Source of the DNA: Mycolicibacillus koreensis
GTDB lineage: Bacteria; Actinomycetota; Actinomycetes; Mycobacteriales; Mycobacteriaceae
Assembly (NCBI RefSeq): GCF_002104795.1
Contig: NZ_NCXO01000008.1
Span: forward strand, 50,532 to 114,531
Length of the DNA: 64,000 nt
Reading direction: 5' to 3'
How positions within the stretch are numbered: position 1 is the stretch's first letter; each line of letters begins with the position of its first letter. Both the position numbers and the translations under genes were made by a program. Positions 33,167 to 41,682 of the stretch are shown here, piece by piece. The notes below the pieces were generated by a model. That model had not been told where the DNA came from and made no database searches. It saw only the letters and a program-made list of their open reading frames with translations.

Positions 33167-34483
33167 GTGACCACCATCAAGAACCCGGCCGACTTCGACC
33201 TGTACGGGGCCATCGGCACCGTGACCGAGCTGGTACCGACCACTGGACGCAACTCACCCGTGGCCCCAGCGACCTACAGCGTCGACAAGGGCAAGGAAAA
33301 GCCCACCTTCGAGGACAAGATCGCCATGTCTTACGGCGTTCCGATCCCGATGCGCGACTCCAGTGGTGAGTTCGACGAGATCATCCGCGACGCCGACGGT
33401 AAGCCGAAGACCGGCATGGCGGTGATGATCAACGGCGAAGCGGCCGAAGCGCATCGGCTCTCCGAAGCCCTGTTCGACGTCGACGGTATCGACTGGGGCG
33501 GAATCTTCGTCAATCCTCCGGACCGCGAATACATCGCCGCGCTGATCGGGAAAGTGAACGGGTTCACCGGGCCGGACATCGAGACGCAGGTCGAGGTCGC
33601 CATCGCCAAGATCGCCGACGCGACCGCGTCGAGCTGGACGGCGAGCCACCGCCACGTCGATGCGGTGATCCGCTACGCCATCGACCCCGAGACCGGCAAG
33701 CAGCTGTGGAGCGGCGGCAGCTCGCTCAAGCGCGACATCATCCTCGCCGACGCGCTGTGCGACTCCACCTGGCTGATTCGCAACGCCTTCAACAGTGCAC
33801 TGTTCGGATTCTGGAACTCCAACTCCGGAACCGGGGTTCGCGCCAAACTGGCTCGCGGAATCTCCGCCAGCGTCACCGGATTCGGCTCTCATCTCGTGGC
33901 CACCGGCACGACCAAGGGGTCGGTGATCGGCGATGTGTACAACGACTTGCTCATCGGCTTCGACAAGCACGGCCAGCTGCAGCTGCTCGACAAGAAGCCA
34001 TCGAAGGGCGACTACCGCCCGTCGGTGCAGGGCCTGGGCACCGTGCCCGGCCCGGTCGGGGCGTCGGCCATCTCCTGCGAGACGATCCTGCGGCGCAGCT
34101 CGCTGTCGCTGGCTGGGATGCGTCGCATCCGGTTCGCCGACGACCCCGACTCCGCCAAGCGCACCGCGGCGGTGCGGGCACTGGCGGCTGCCGGTATGTA
34201 CGCCACCTCCGTGGTCGCCACCGAGGTGTCGTTCCTGCGCTCGGGCACCACGCTCAGGCCGCAGTCCACCGTCTGGCCCGCGCACACCACCGCGGGGGAG
34301 AAGTCGCTGCTGGAAGTCGACTCCGACTCGGCGCGCGACGTGCTGCTGGCGGCGATGGACGACCTCGACCGGCTCGGTCTCGGGCAGGCTGAGCCGATCC
34401 AGCTGAGGCACTCCGACGCAGTGCTGGAGCTGATGATCAAGTCCCTCGCCGCGAAGAAGTCCGAGGGAGAGAGCGACAGCTGA
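33167..34483 (+). CDS. csb1: Csb1, Cas7-family backbone subunit (subtype I-G/I-U)
   Basis: 438 aa from GTG 33167 behind AAGGAGAAACACC. The order MVMINGEAAEAHRLSEALF, SALFGFWNSNSGTG, VQGLGTVPGPVGASAISC and TILRRSSLSLAGMRRIRF agrees with the GSU0053/Csb1 family of Cas7 proteins, which line the crRNA in subtype I-G effector complexes. The N-terminal residue pattern around NGEAAEAHRL corresponds to the S-x-Q-S-x-x-N-R-x-E motif of the family, partly altered. It ends in a TGATG overlap with csb2, so stoichiometric coupling is likely. Confidence 0.8.
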   Translation: MTTIKNPADFDLYGAIGTVTELVPTTGRNSPVAPATYSVDKGKEKPTFEDKIAMSYGVPIPMRDSSGEFDEIIRDADGKPKTGMAVMINGEAAEAHRLSEALFDVDGIDWGGIFVNPPDREYIAALIGKVNGFTGPDIETQVEVAIAKIADATASSWTASHRHVDAVIRYAIDPETGKQLWSGGSSLKRDIILADALCDSTWLIRNAFNSALFGFWNSNSGTGVRAKLARGISASVTGFGSHLVATGTTKGSVIGDVYNDLLIGFDKHGQLQLLDKKPSKGDYRPSVQGLGTVPGPVGASAISCETILRRSSLSLAGMRRIRFADDPDSAKRTAAVRALAAAGMYATSVVATEVSFLRSGTTLRPQSTVWPAHTTAGEKSLLEVDSDSARDVLLAAMDDLDRLGLGQAEPIQLRHSDAVLELMIKSLAAKKSEGESDS

Positions 34484-35820
34484 TGGCTCTCGATGTCACG
34501 ATCCGTCTGCACAACAACACCTTTCGCGGACGAGCCGGTGATCCTGACACGACCGCCTGGCCCCCGTCACCGGCCCGGCTGATCGGCGCGCTGCTGGCCG
34601 GGGCGCACGCGTTGCGCCCCGTCCACGGTGAACCGGACGCACTCGCCGACTCGGCGGTGGCGGCGGTAGAGGCGCTCACCGCGGCTCCGCTGCCTGCCGT
34701 CGTCACCGGAAGCGAGCCGGTCGAGATGGCCGGTAACACCGCCTGGTTCACCACGAAGTCACCGTGGACGGTGAAGCTGGCCGAGAAAGACCGGTCCGGA
34801 AAGGAAGCGACACCGGCCGAACTCGCGAGTGTGATTGAGCCGGTCCACAGCGTCGACGCGCGCAACAAGGTCGTCAAGTCGCGCACCCTGTCGCTGTTGA
34901 CCGGCTCCAATGTGATCCGCTACCTCATCGACACCGAGGTTCCGGGGCCGTCGCTGGCGGCATTGCGTTCCGCCGCTGAACTGATCGGCCACTTCGGCTC
35001 GGCCACCGACATCGCCACCGTGACCGTTGCGGACCACCGAGCCGGTCTCGATGAGTTGACAGCGCAGGTCGACGCGGACGAGACGGTGTGGGTTCCCGAG
35101 CGCAGCGGCGCAGCTGGGGTGCTGGTGCGCGGATGGACCCCGGCGACGGTGAGCTTCTACGACGACATGTTCGCCGACGGCGGGGCGGCGCTGCGGGGCG
35201 ACCCGCGCGTTCCGATGGTCCGATACCGGCCCATCGGCCCGCCACCGCCGCCGTTGCCGTCACTGATCGTTCGCCCATTCACCGGCGGTGTCCGGTCGAT
35301 GAAGGAGTTCCCGGCCATTTACGCGCAGACCGCCGAGCTGCTCGACGGTCTCGACGTAGACGTGCATCCGGCGCTGGACCGCAACCGCGAGGGCCGGGTA
35401 CGTGGGCTGATCCTGGGCGGGGCCGACCGGGACGAGGCGGTGGTGCGGCTCGACGGGCTTCTCGACCCGGACGTGGCCGACGGCTACGCGGCCCTTGACC
35501 CCGATACCTGGTCCGGCCCATCGAGGCAGTGGGAGTCGGTCACCTCGCTGGTAGCGCACCACGACCCGTTCATCGCCCGCGGCGAAGTGGAGGTGTTCCT
35601 CTCCGATGTGGGGCTGCGCCTGGCGGCGATGACCGCGTCGCCCTGGAAGCAGTTCCAGTCTCCGGCCCACGGCATCGGTGCCGGTTACAGGCACTGGTAC
35701 GTGACCGCAACCAGTGACGAGCCGCTGGCGGGGCCGATCCGGGCGGGACGGTTCCCCGAGACCGGAGCCGGGCTGCTGGCCCCGGTACGCGGCCGCCGCA
35801 CCCACGCAACGGCCACCTGA
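34483..35820 (+). CDS. csb2: Csb2, Cas5-family subunit with Cas6-like C-terminus
   Basis: 445 aa. WPPSPARLIGALLAGAHAL at residues about 25-43 is the Csb2/GSU0054 N-terminal signature, and SRQWESVTSLVAHHDPF matches its central W-x-S-V-T motif. The C-terminus PIRAGRFPETGAGLLAPV resembles the glycine-rich loop of the Cas6-like half of Csb2. In subtype I-G this Cas5-Cas6 fusion processes crRNA itself. Here a separate Cas6e exists, so the Cas6-like part may be inactive. Starts ATG 34483 overlapping csb1. Confidence 0.78.
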   Translation: MALDVTIRLHNNTFRGRAGDPDTTAWPPSPARLIGALLAGAHALRPVHGEPDALADSAVAAVEALTAAPLPAVVTGSEPVEMAGNTAWFTTKSPWTVKLAEKDRSGKEATPAELASVIEPVHSVDARNKVVKSRTLSLLTGSNVIRYLIDTEVPGPSLAALRSAAELIGHFGSATDIATVTVADHRAGLDELTAQVDADETVWVPERSGAAGVLVRGWTPATVSFYDDMFADGGAALRGDPRVPMVRYRPIGPPPPPLPSLIVRPFTGGVRSMKEFPAIYAQTAELLDGLDVDVHPALDRNREGRVRGLILGGADRDEAVVRLDGLLDPDVADGYAALDPDTWSGPSRQWESVTSLVAHHDPFIARGEVEVFLSDVGLRLAAMTASPWKQFQSPAHGIGAGYRHWYVTATSDEPLAGPIRAGRFPETGAGLLAPVRGRRTHATAT

Positions 35821-35854
35821 CGCCCACCGCCCACCGCCTCCGACAACCACCACC

Positions 35855-38800
35855 ATGAACGGACAACCGATGAGCTTCCCCAGCTTCGACGAGTTCTTCA
35901 CCGCGGTGCTCGGATACGCGCCGTTTCCCTGGCAGCGGCGTCTCGCCGACTTCGTGGTCGCCCACCGGGAGTTCCCGGATTCGGTGACCGCGCCCACCGG
36001 CCTGGGCAAGACCTCCGCGATGCTCGCCCACACCTACGCGCTGGCGCACGACGTAGCCCACAACGGGGTGAAGGGCCGCAGCTACCCTCTGCGGTTCTTC
36101 CACGCCGTGGAACGTCGCGTGGTCGCCGACGACGCCTCCGAGACCGCTGAGGCGATCGCGGCCGCGGTGAACGGGGCTGACAGCTCCGACCCGGTGCTCG
36201 GACCCATCCGCGCCGCGCTGGAAGCTCTGGTGCCCGAGGAGTTCCGCGACTTCGAGCCGGTGATCGCGGTGGGCGCGTTCCACGGCGGCCGACGCGACGC
36301 GGGTGACTGGCTTCGGCCTATCGGCGCGGTGATCGCGTGCGCCACCGTCACCCAGGTGGCCAGCCGCTTCTTCTTCCGCGGCGTCACCGTGAGCCAGACC
36401 ATGCTTCCCATGCACGCCGCAGTTGTCGGGATGGACTCCGTGGTCGCCGTGGATGAGCCGCACCTGTCGGTCCCGGCCATCACCGCGATGCGACAGGCCG
36501 CGACCGTGCAGCGCGACGGTGCGCTGATCCGCAGCGGCGTCGGCGACGAGCCGCCGGTCCCACTGCCCACGGTTCCGGTGAGCCAGGTGGTGATGTTGGG
36601 GGCCACTCCACCGGCGGGTGTCGAACTCGGCACCGCCTGCGGCATCGACGACGAGGACCGCGCCCACCCGGTGGCGGGACGCCGCATCCGCGCAGCCAAG
36701 ACGCTGCAGCTGCACCAGGCTGAGGCTCGTCAGGGAGACCAGTTGGTGGGCTCGATCGCCGCCGTCGCCCTGGATGCCGCCGAACGCGACCTGGCGCGTG
36801 GGGATGACCCGGTCGGCGGGACCGACGGCATTCTGGTGTTCTGCAACTCAGTCGGGATGGCTCGCGCCGTGTACGCCAAACTGCTCAAATCCACCACCAA
36901 GACTGACATCGCGGTATCACTCATCCACGGCAAAATGCGCAGCGGCGACCGAGCCGATCAGCCGGTGGCACGCGGCGTGATCACCGTGACCACCCAGGCG
37001 CTGGAGGTCGGCGCAGACTTCGACGGCTTTGAGGTCATCACACAGCCGTGCTCGCTGTCGGCGCTGGTGCAGCGGGCTGGCCGCTGCAACCGCCGCGGTG
37101 ACATGCCCGCGGCGCAGGTGGTGATGGTCGCCGGGCCGCCCCCGAAGAAGACCACCACCGTGAAGGATCGTATGAAGGGGGCCGGTCTCGACGAAGCCAC
37201 CCGCGCCATCTACGGCGAACTGGTCGGCGAGCCGATCACGATCGAAAAGCTGGACAAGGACGGCAACCCGAGGCTCACCGAGAAGGGTGAACCTCAGTAC
37301 GACGTGGTCCAGTGGGGCGAGGCCGCGGCACTGCTCGATGCGATCGAGACGATCTGCGGTGACAGTCCGGTGCCGTTCGGCCCCGACGACTTGGCCGCGT
37401 TCATCGAGAAGGTGACCGCGCTGGTGGGCGACATCCAGCCGCCGCTGTCGCGCACCAGCCGGTTTCACGTCGACATGGCCCGCTACCTGGCCCGCACCGA
37501 CCCACCCGCACCGTTCAATGTGTCGGTGCTGCTCAATGGGCCGGAGACCGATCGCAGCCTCGACGTGACCGTGGCGTGGCGGCGTGACGACACCCTCGAT
37601 CTGCTTGCCGACGCGTCTGTGATGGACGCCGAGACCGTCACGGTGCCGATCATGTCGCTGCGGGAGCTGCTGCGCACCGCGGAGGGGGAGACGGCGACTG
37701 CGAGCAAAACCCGCATGAGCGACCTCGACGTCGGTGAACATGTCGACGAGAAAGCGGCTTTCGTCGGTGCGGGCACGCTGCGGCGGGTGCGGGTGCGCGG
37801 AGGTGACGGCACCTGGTCTGTTCCCGAGAGGATCGGTGACATCAAGCCGGGAACGCAGCTGGTCCTGGCAAGCTCGATCGGCGGCTACGACGAGACCGGA
37901 TTCCACATCCCGAAGCCCAAAGACATTGGTCCGGTGGATGACATCAGTGCAGCCGTGGCCGTCGCCGGAGGGCAGGGCCGGTTCATCGCCGACGGTGACT
38001 TGCACAGCACGTTGGAGGCGGCGTTCAACGACGACGCCGAGGTGCAGGAACTGGCCGATTCCGCTCGTGAGCGCTACGCGGTTCCCGACGATGTGGAGGT
38101 GACTGTCCTTCCGACGTCCCGGTACAGCAACGGAAGCGATGAGCCCCAGCTGTGGTTCGTGGTGATCATCGGAACCACCGTGGGCCAGTTCACCGACGGT
38201 GCCCGCACCCGGTGCGCACAGCTGGGGGAGCACGGCCACCAGGTAGGTATCTGGACCGCCGCGGCGGCCGCGGTGCTGCCGCTCGACGATGATGTGGCGG
38301 CTGCTTTGGCCGAGGCCGGACACCGCCACGACGACGGCAAGGCCGACCCGCGCTTCCAGCGCGCCTTGGGCACCACCGGCGACCCCGCGAAAGTCGCGAT
38401 GGCCAAGAGCCGCGTGCGGTCCAGCACGGAGCGGCAGCGGATGCGGGAACAGGCCGGGCTTCCGCGGACCTGGCGGCACGAAGTGGTCAGCGTCAGCGAT
38501 ATTGCCGACGACCTCACCGCGCACGTGGTGGTCAGCCACCACGCCCACGGCCGCCCGGTGATCATCCACACCGACAGCACCGCCGACCGTTGCGGGGACG
38601 CGCGCATCTCCTCGCACGCTGAGACGTTCGCCCGGCTCGGCGACCGCTACGGGCAGTGGGGGCTGGCGCTGCTGGAGACGGTGATGCGCTGGTGCGACCA
38701 CCGCGCATCGAAGTATCCATGGTCGCCCGTGCAGGCGCGCGCCGCCGGTGCACCGGTCACGATGTCGGCTCCCGACCCACTGACCACCCCGGAGCGGTTC

Positions 38801-39598
38801 ACCGAGCCGGAGGTGGCCCACACGGTGCGTCTGCCGGGGCTGTTGTCGTCACCGCTTGCCGGTGTGCTGGCGGCGGTGGGCCTGTTGGACGTCCTGGAGA
38901 AGTCCGGCACCCAGGCGTGGCTGCGCTGGAGCGGCGACGACGGCTGCCCCGAGATCGGCTGTGACAGCGACATCTCCGCGATGATCGCCGAGCTGAGGCG
39001 CGATCCGAAGACGCTGCACATGATCGACGAAACCTTGAAGGAGCGCGGGGTCGGCAAAGGGCTGGAAATCGCGAAGGGCAAGGTTGACGACCCCGATTCG
39101 GTGACCGCTGGTCTGGCCGACACTCACCCTTTGCGCACCCTGCTGCCGGGTGTGACGAAACTTGACAAAGGTCAAGAGTCGATGTCAACGGTGGGAATCC
39201 ACAACAACAGCACCGTGTTCACCGGCCTGATCGAACGGGATGCGGGAACCGACGCGTTCTTCTCCGCCACGACCGGATTCGAGGATGTGTCCGCCACTGA
39301 TGTGAAGTGCGGTGGCATCGACACCGACCGCAACTCCTACCCGGCGACGGTGACTCGCCCCGATCTGCTGGCGTGGGCGATGGACGGCTCGCTTGCGATC
39401 GGTTGGGCACCGGACGCGGCCGGGTTGCATTACGGCCGAAGTTTCGCGGTTCTTCCGACACCGACGAGGTGGACCACCGTGGCCGGATACCGGGCGCTGG
39501 TGCTCGCGGCGGCAGACCGCGGCCCGCACGCGACATGGCGCAGGGTCGACCCGCGGGGGTCGGACAAGATGCGCGTGTGGGAGCAGCGGCAGGGCTGA
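35855..39598 (+). CDS. cas3: Cas3 helicase - HD nuclease with C-terminal Csb3/Cas8u-like domain
   Basis: 1247 aa from ATG 35855 (ATG 35870 also possible), 34 bp after csb2. Superfamily 2 helicase: Walker A TAPTGLGKT (about 45-53), DEPH box VAVDEPHLS (about 198-206), QRAGRCNRRG (about 406-415). The HD nuclease lies after the helicase, HRHDDGKADPRF (about 824) and VVVSHHAHGR, as in subtype I-G Cas3. Residues about 985-1247 (RLPGLLSSPLAGVLAAVGLL ... GLHYGRSFAVLPTPTRW) resemble the Csb3/Cas8u2 large subunit, normally a separate gene and not found elsewhere here. The result would be a target-recognition and cleavage fusion. Confidence 0.82.
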   Translation: MNGQPMSFPSFDEFFTAVLGYAPFPWQRRLADFVVAHREFPDSVTAPTGLGKTSAMLAHTYALAHDVAHNGVKGRSYPLRFFHAVERRVVADDASETAEAIAAAVNGADSSDPVLGPIRAALEALVPEEFRDFEPVIAVGAFHGGRRDAGDWLRPIGAVIACATVTQVASRFFFRGVTVSQTMLPMHAAVVGMDSVVAVDEPHLSVPAITAMRQAATVQRDGALIRSGVGDEPPVPLPTVPVSQVVMLGATPPAGVELGTACGIDDEDRAHPVAGRRIRAAKTLQLHQAEARQGDQLVGSIAAVALDAAERDLARGDDPVGGTDGILVFCNSVGMARAVYAKLLKSTTKTDIAVSLIHGKMRSGDRADQPVARGVITVTTQALEVGADFDGFEVITQPCSLSALVQRAGRCNRRGDMPAAQVVMVAGPPPKKTTTVKDRMKGAGLDEATRAIYGELVGEPITIEKLDKDGNPRLTEKGEPQYDVVQWGEAAALLDAIETICGDSPVPFGPDDLAAFIEKVTALVGDIQPPLSRTSRFHVDMARYLARTDPPAPFNVSVLLNGPETDRSLDVTVAWRRDDTLDLLADASVMDAETVTVPIMSLRELLRTAEGETATASKTRMSDLDVGEHVDEKAAFVGAGTLRRVRVRGGDGTWSVPERIGDIKPGTQLVLASSIGGYDETGFHIPKPKDIGPVDDISAAVAVAGGQGRFIADGDLHSTLEAAFNDDAEVQELADSARERYAVPDDVEVTVLPTSRYSNGSDEPQLWFVVIIGTTVGQFTDGARTRCAQLGEHGHQVGIWTAAAAAVLPLDDDVAAALAEAGHRHDDGKADPRFQRALGTTGDPAKVAMAKSRVRSSTERQRMREQAGLPRTWRHEVVSVSDIADDLTAHVVVSHHAHGRPVIIHTDSTADRCGDARISSHAETFARLGDRYGQWGLALLETVMRWCDHRASKYPWSPVQARAAGAPVTMSAPDPLTTPERFTEPEVAHTVRLPGLLSSPLAGVLAAVGLLDVLEKSGTQAWLRWSGDDGCPEIGCDSDISAMIAELRRDPKTLHMIDETLKERGVGKGLEIAKGKVDDPDSVTAGLADTHPLRTLLPGVTKLDKGQESMSTVGIHNNSTVFTGLIERDAGTDAFFSATTGFEDVSATDVKCGGIDTDRNSYPATVTRPDLLAWAMDGSLAIGWAPDAAGLHYGRSFAVLPTPTRWTTVAGYRALVLAAADRGPHATWRRVDPRGSDKMRVWEQRQG

Positions 39599-39614
39599 GA
39601 CGCCGCCGCTGGCG

Positions 39615-40217
39615 TCAGAACAGCGCGCCCACTGGCAGCCCCAGGAACACCGCCGTGCGCATGGCTGTGTCCACGCTGACCGTGCGCTTGCCGTTCTCGA
39701 TGTCGGAGACGCCGGAGACCGACATCCCGAGGAACTCCGCCAGGCGCTCCTGCGACTCGCCCGCAGCGGTTCGCAGCGCCTTGATCTGCTTGCCGACGCG
39801 CGCACTGTAATTCGGCGAGGTGCCCCAACCGAGGCGGTCAACGGCTTCGGTGGCGCGACGCTGGTCGCCTTCGGACAGGGGTTCGAGGAGGAGCCCACTG
39901 CCGATCTTTTTGACCGTACCGGCCGTGACCGTCTCTCCCTGCAATGCCGTATCGAGGTAGGGGACGATTGCGGGGTTGCCGACAAGTGTTCTCTCGATCG
40001 ACCCGGTGGCCAGGTCATACATGTCGCAGGCGTAGACGTACCACGCGCCGCCGTCGATTGGGCTCCGGAAGTTTCTGACTGCCCCTTTATGCAGTGGACG
40101 CAGGATGATGGCGTGATCAACCCGGCTGGACAACCTGACGTGCGTGACTTCCTTGTCAGTGGTGCCGGGGCGAAGATCGGTCGGGGCGACGATGTTGGAG
40201 CCGGGGTAGGTGGGCAT
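39615..40217 (-). CDS. XRE regulator with extra N-terminal domain
   Basis: 200 aa; ATG 40217 chosen over TTG 40223 because AGAAGG sits 6 bp upstream. Residues about 140-195 are an HTH_3 domain (RVGKQIKALRTAAGESQERL, EFLGMSVSGVSDIENGKR). The first 130 residues are an unassigned beta-rich domain (HVRLSSRVDHAIILRPLHKG, GAWYVYACDMYDLATGSI) that could sense a ligand or bind a partner. It is convergent with cas3 (16 bp apart), with its own operator at 40246-40260. It may regulate itself and perhaps the cas region. Confidence 0.75.
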   Translation of the reverse strand: MPTYPGSNIVAPTDLRPGTTDKEVTHVRLSSRVDHAIILRPLHKGAVRNFRSPIDGGAWYVYACDMYDLATGSIERTLVGNPAIVPYLDTALQGETVTAGTVKKIGSGLLLEPLSEGDQRRATEAVDRLGWGTSPNYSARVGKQIKALRTAAGESQERLAEFLGMSVSGVSDIENGKRTVSVDTAMRTAVFLGLPVGALF

Positions 40218-40245
40218 GGTCAACCTTCTGGCACATAGATAGTTT

Positions 40246-40260
40246 TTCTGTTAAACAGAA
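40246..40260 (-). promoter_or_regulatory. 15-bp palindrome, probable XRE operator
   Basis: TTCTGTTAAACAGAA is a perfect inverted repeat about a single A, 29 bp upstream of the XRE gene start. It differs from the GTCTC family, so it is probably the private autoregulatory operator of this regulator. The surrounding bases are AT-rich and promoter-like. Confidence 0.65.
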
Positions 40261-40432
40261 CATAGCACACGTCACGGCGGCGTCAACCTCTACTGCGTTG
40301 ATCCCGCCGCGCAGCTGAATCGAGACGGCGGGGGCCTGTGTCAGTCCGTTCCTCGCGCGCCTGCCACGGCCGCTCGCGGCACCAGCATCCACAGTGGATG
40401 CGACGGCCACCGCGACCGAAGGAATGACGCCG

Positions 40433-40597
40433 ATGTCCAAGTGTCAGCGCAAGTACCCGAAGAACGACTTTCTGCCGGTGCACTGCGGGCTGCCTGCGGG
40501 TCACAGTGGGGCGCACATGAACATCGACAAGATGTTCCGCTGGGAGGATCGCAGTGACGACGAGGGGCGACGCGATGGCGAAGATGCGCAAGGGTGA
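40433..40597 (+). CDS. 54-aa Cys/His small protein
   Basis: ATG 40433 follows GAAGGA; ATG 40424 and 40394 are in frame upstream. It has MSKCQRKYP, VHCGLPAGHSGAHMN: the same C..C..AGHxGxH layout as the protein at 32924, a likely zinc-binding phage/plasmid-type peptide. It overlaps the next gene by 44 bp. Confidence 0.6.
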   Translation: MSKCQRKYPKNDFLPVHCGLPAGHSGAHMNIDKMFRWEDRSDDEGRRDGEDAQG

Positions 40598-40808
40598 GGT
40601 CTACGAGTTCACCGAGAACTACGTCGACGGGACCGGCTGGGAGTTCACCGAAGGAACCCGGTTCCGTGTGACCAACGAACAGCACCCCTACCTCGACTGG
40701 TTCGTCGCCCTGATCGACATCCTCGACGGCCCTAGCGCCGGTCGCACCGCGAGGTTGGGCCTGGGGATGCTCGACGTGGGCAAGGTGCGTCCGGTCGCGA
40801 GCCGATAG
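40554..40808 (+). CDS. 84-aa hypothetical protein
   Basis: GTG 40554 behind GGGAGGATCGCA decides the start. The product is beta-rich with Trp and Tyr (KGEVYEFTENYVDGTGWEFT, LDWFVALIDILDGPSAGRTA), suggesting a small barrel. Followed at 40825-40834 by a dispersed 10-mer copy. Not recognised. Confidence 0.6.
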   Translation: MTTRGDAMAKMRKGEVYEFTENYVDGTGWEFTEGTRFRVTNEQHPYLDWFVALIDILDGPSAGRTARLGLGMLDVGKVRPVASR

Positions 40809-40908
40809 GTGTAGCGGCCGTGGCTGTCACGTCCTCGGCGCGGGCACATGGGGGCGGCCGGGGATCGGGAGAAAACGCCACCGTCGGGTGTCAGCGGACT
40901 CTGATAGT

Positions 40909-40925
40909 GTCTCTGATATGGAGAC
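40909..40925 (+). promoter_or_regulatory. palindrome of the GTCTC-N7-GAGAC family at the WhiB gene
   Basis: GTCTCTGATATGGAGAC overlaps one of the possible WhiB start codons (ATG 40918). If this site works like the others (-10 element in the core), the true WhiB start would lie downstream, for example at ATG 40954, or the mRNA is leaderless. Confidence 0.65.
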
Positions 40926-41277
40926 GTTGACAGCACCTGTAATCGACCACGACATGGACGCCGACGAAGACGACTCCGAGTCACGGCACTGGCAGTGGCA
41001 GTGGGAGCGGCTGGCCAAGCTCAGCACCGAGTGGATGGAACGCGCCGCGTGTGCCGGTCTCGCGGACCAGACCAACGACGCCTGGTTCCCGCCAGTCGGA
41101 AACGCCAAGGCGAAGACCAAGATGGCGCGCCGCATCTGCGCGAGCTGCCCGGTGCGCGCCGAGTGCCTGAACTACGCCATCGAGGGCCGCATCGAGCACG
41201 GCGTGTGGGGTGGGCTGACGAAAGGCGAGCGGCGCAAGGTGATGCGCGATCGGCGCGGAGAGCAGCGATCCGCCTAG
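40918..41277 (+). CDS. WhiB-family Fe-S transcription factor
   Basis: 119 aa from ATG 40918; GTG 40888 and ATG 40954 are in frame. It has the four WhiB cysteines (ERAACAGLAD, then ICASCPVRAECLNYA), the GVWGGLTKGER turn and a basic C-terminal tail (RKVMRDRRGEQR) for DNA contact. WhiB proteins bind a 4Fe-4S cluster and act with the primary sigma factor; plasmid and phage copies can redirect host transcription. The palindrome at its 5' end puts it in the shared regulon. Confidence 0.92.
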   Translation: METLTAPVIDHDMDADEDDSESRHWQWQWERLAKLSTEWMERAACAGLADQTNDAWFPPVGNAKAKTKMARRICASCPVRAECLNYAIEGRIEHGVWGGLTKGERRKVMRDRRGEQRSA

Positions 41278-41305
41278 CCACCGAAGGGTTCAGCCGCCCC
41301 GGACG

Positions 41306-41455
41306 TCAGCAGCTTCCGTCGCAGCAGCACGCGAAGCATTCCTCGCACGCATGAAGCGGACCGCCATTCGCGGCGCAGTGCCCGGCCCACAGGCCGTCGT
41401 CATCGACGTTCGCGCCACAGCTGGGGCAGTGTGGGGGATCGCCTTCGGCGGCCAT
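41306..41455 (-). CDS. 49-aa cysteine-rich protein
   Basis: ATG 41455 shares ATGA with the stop of the upstream gene. Nine Cys in 49 residues: HCPSCGANVDDDG, GHCAANGG, LHACEECFACCCDGSC. This suggests one or two zinc sites. It is the last gene of a four-gene minus-strand operon 41306-42066 that continues from small upstream genes. No family name. Confidence 0.55.
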   Translation of the reverse strand: MAAEGDPPHCPSCGANVDDDGLWAGHCAANGGPLHACEECFACCCDGSC

Positions 41456-41682
41456 CACCTGTCGCCGCCGCGGTAGACGACGCGGCCCTCGGTGTTGAAC
41501 TCCAGCCGCGATGTCTCGAACAGCCGCATCACAGTGCCGTAGTCCCGGCCGTCGGCGCGGGCAGACGCCCAGACGCGCACATGCTCCTCGACATGGCCGC
41601 TGTATTCGCTGCCCATGTGGCGGAAGCTGGCGTTGAACCAGTCGACGAAACTCTGCGCAACGGCCCGCTCACAGGGCGTCAT
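41455..41682 (-). CDS. 75-aa hypothetical protein
   Basis: ATG 41682 overlaps the stop of the 41679 gene. It reads MTPCERAVAQSFVDWFNASF and SGHVEEHVRVWASARADGRD, then a short beta end. Helical with a strand hairpin; no motif recognised. Coupled at both ends to neighbours. Confidence 0.55.
   Translation of the reverse strand: MTPCERAVAQSFVDWFNASFRHMGSEYSGHVEEHVRVWASARADGRDYGTVMRLFETSRLEFNTEGRVVYRGGDR

Noticed and set aside
33167..35820. Calling csb1/csb2 a type IV (csf) system, since it is plasmid-type and lacks adaptation genes
   Set aside because: A Cas3 with HD and helicase follows instead of DinG/CysH, and the Csb1/Csb2 signatures are those of subtype I-G.
35714..35855. An extended N-terminus for Cas3 overlapping the end of csb2
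   Set aside because: The added residues are Arg/Pro-rich shadow of csb2; the helicase start MNGQPMSFPSFDEF fits the family and lies after the csb2 stop.
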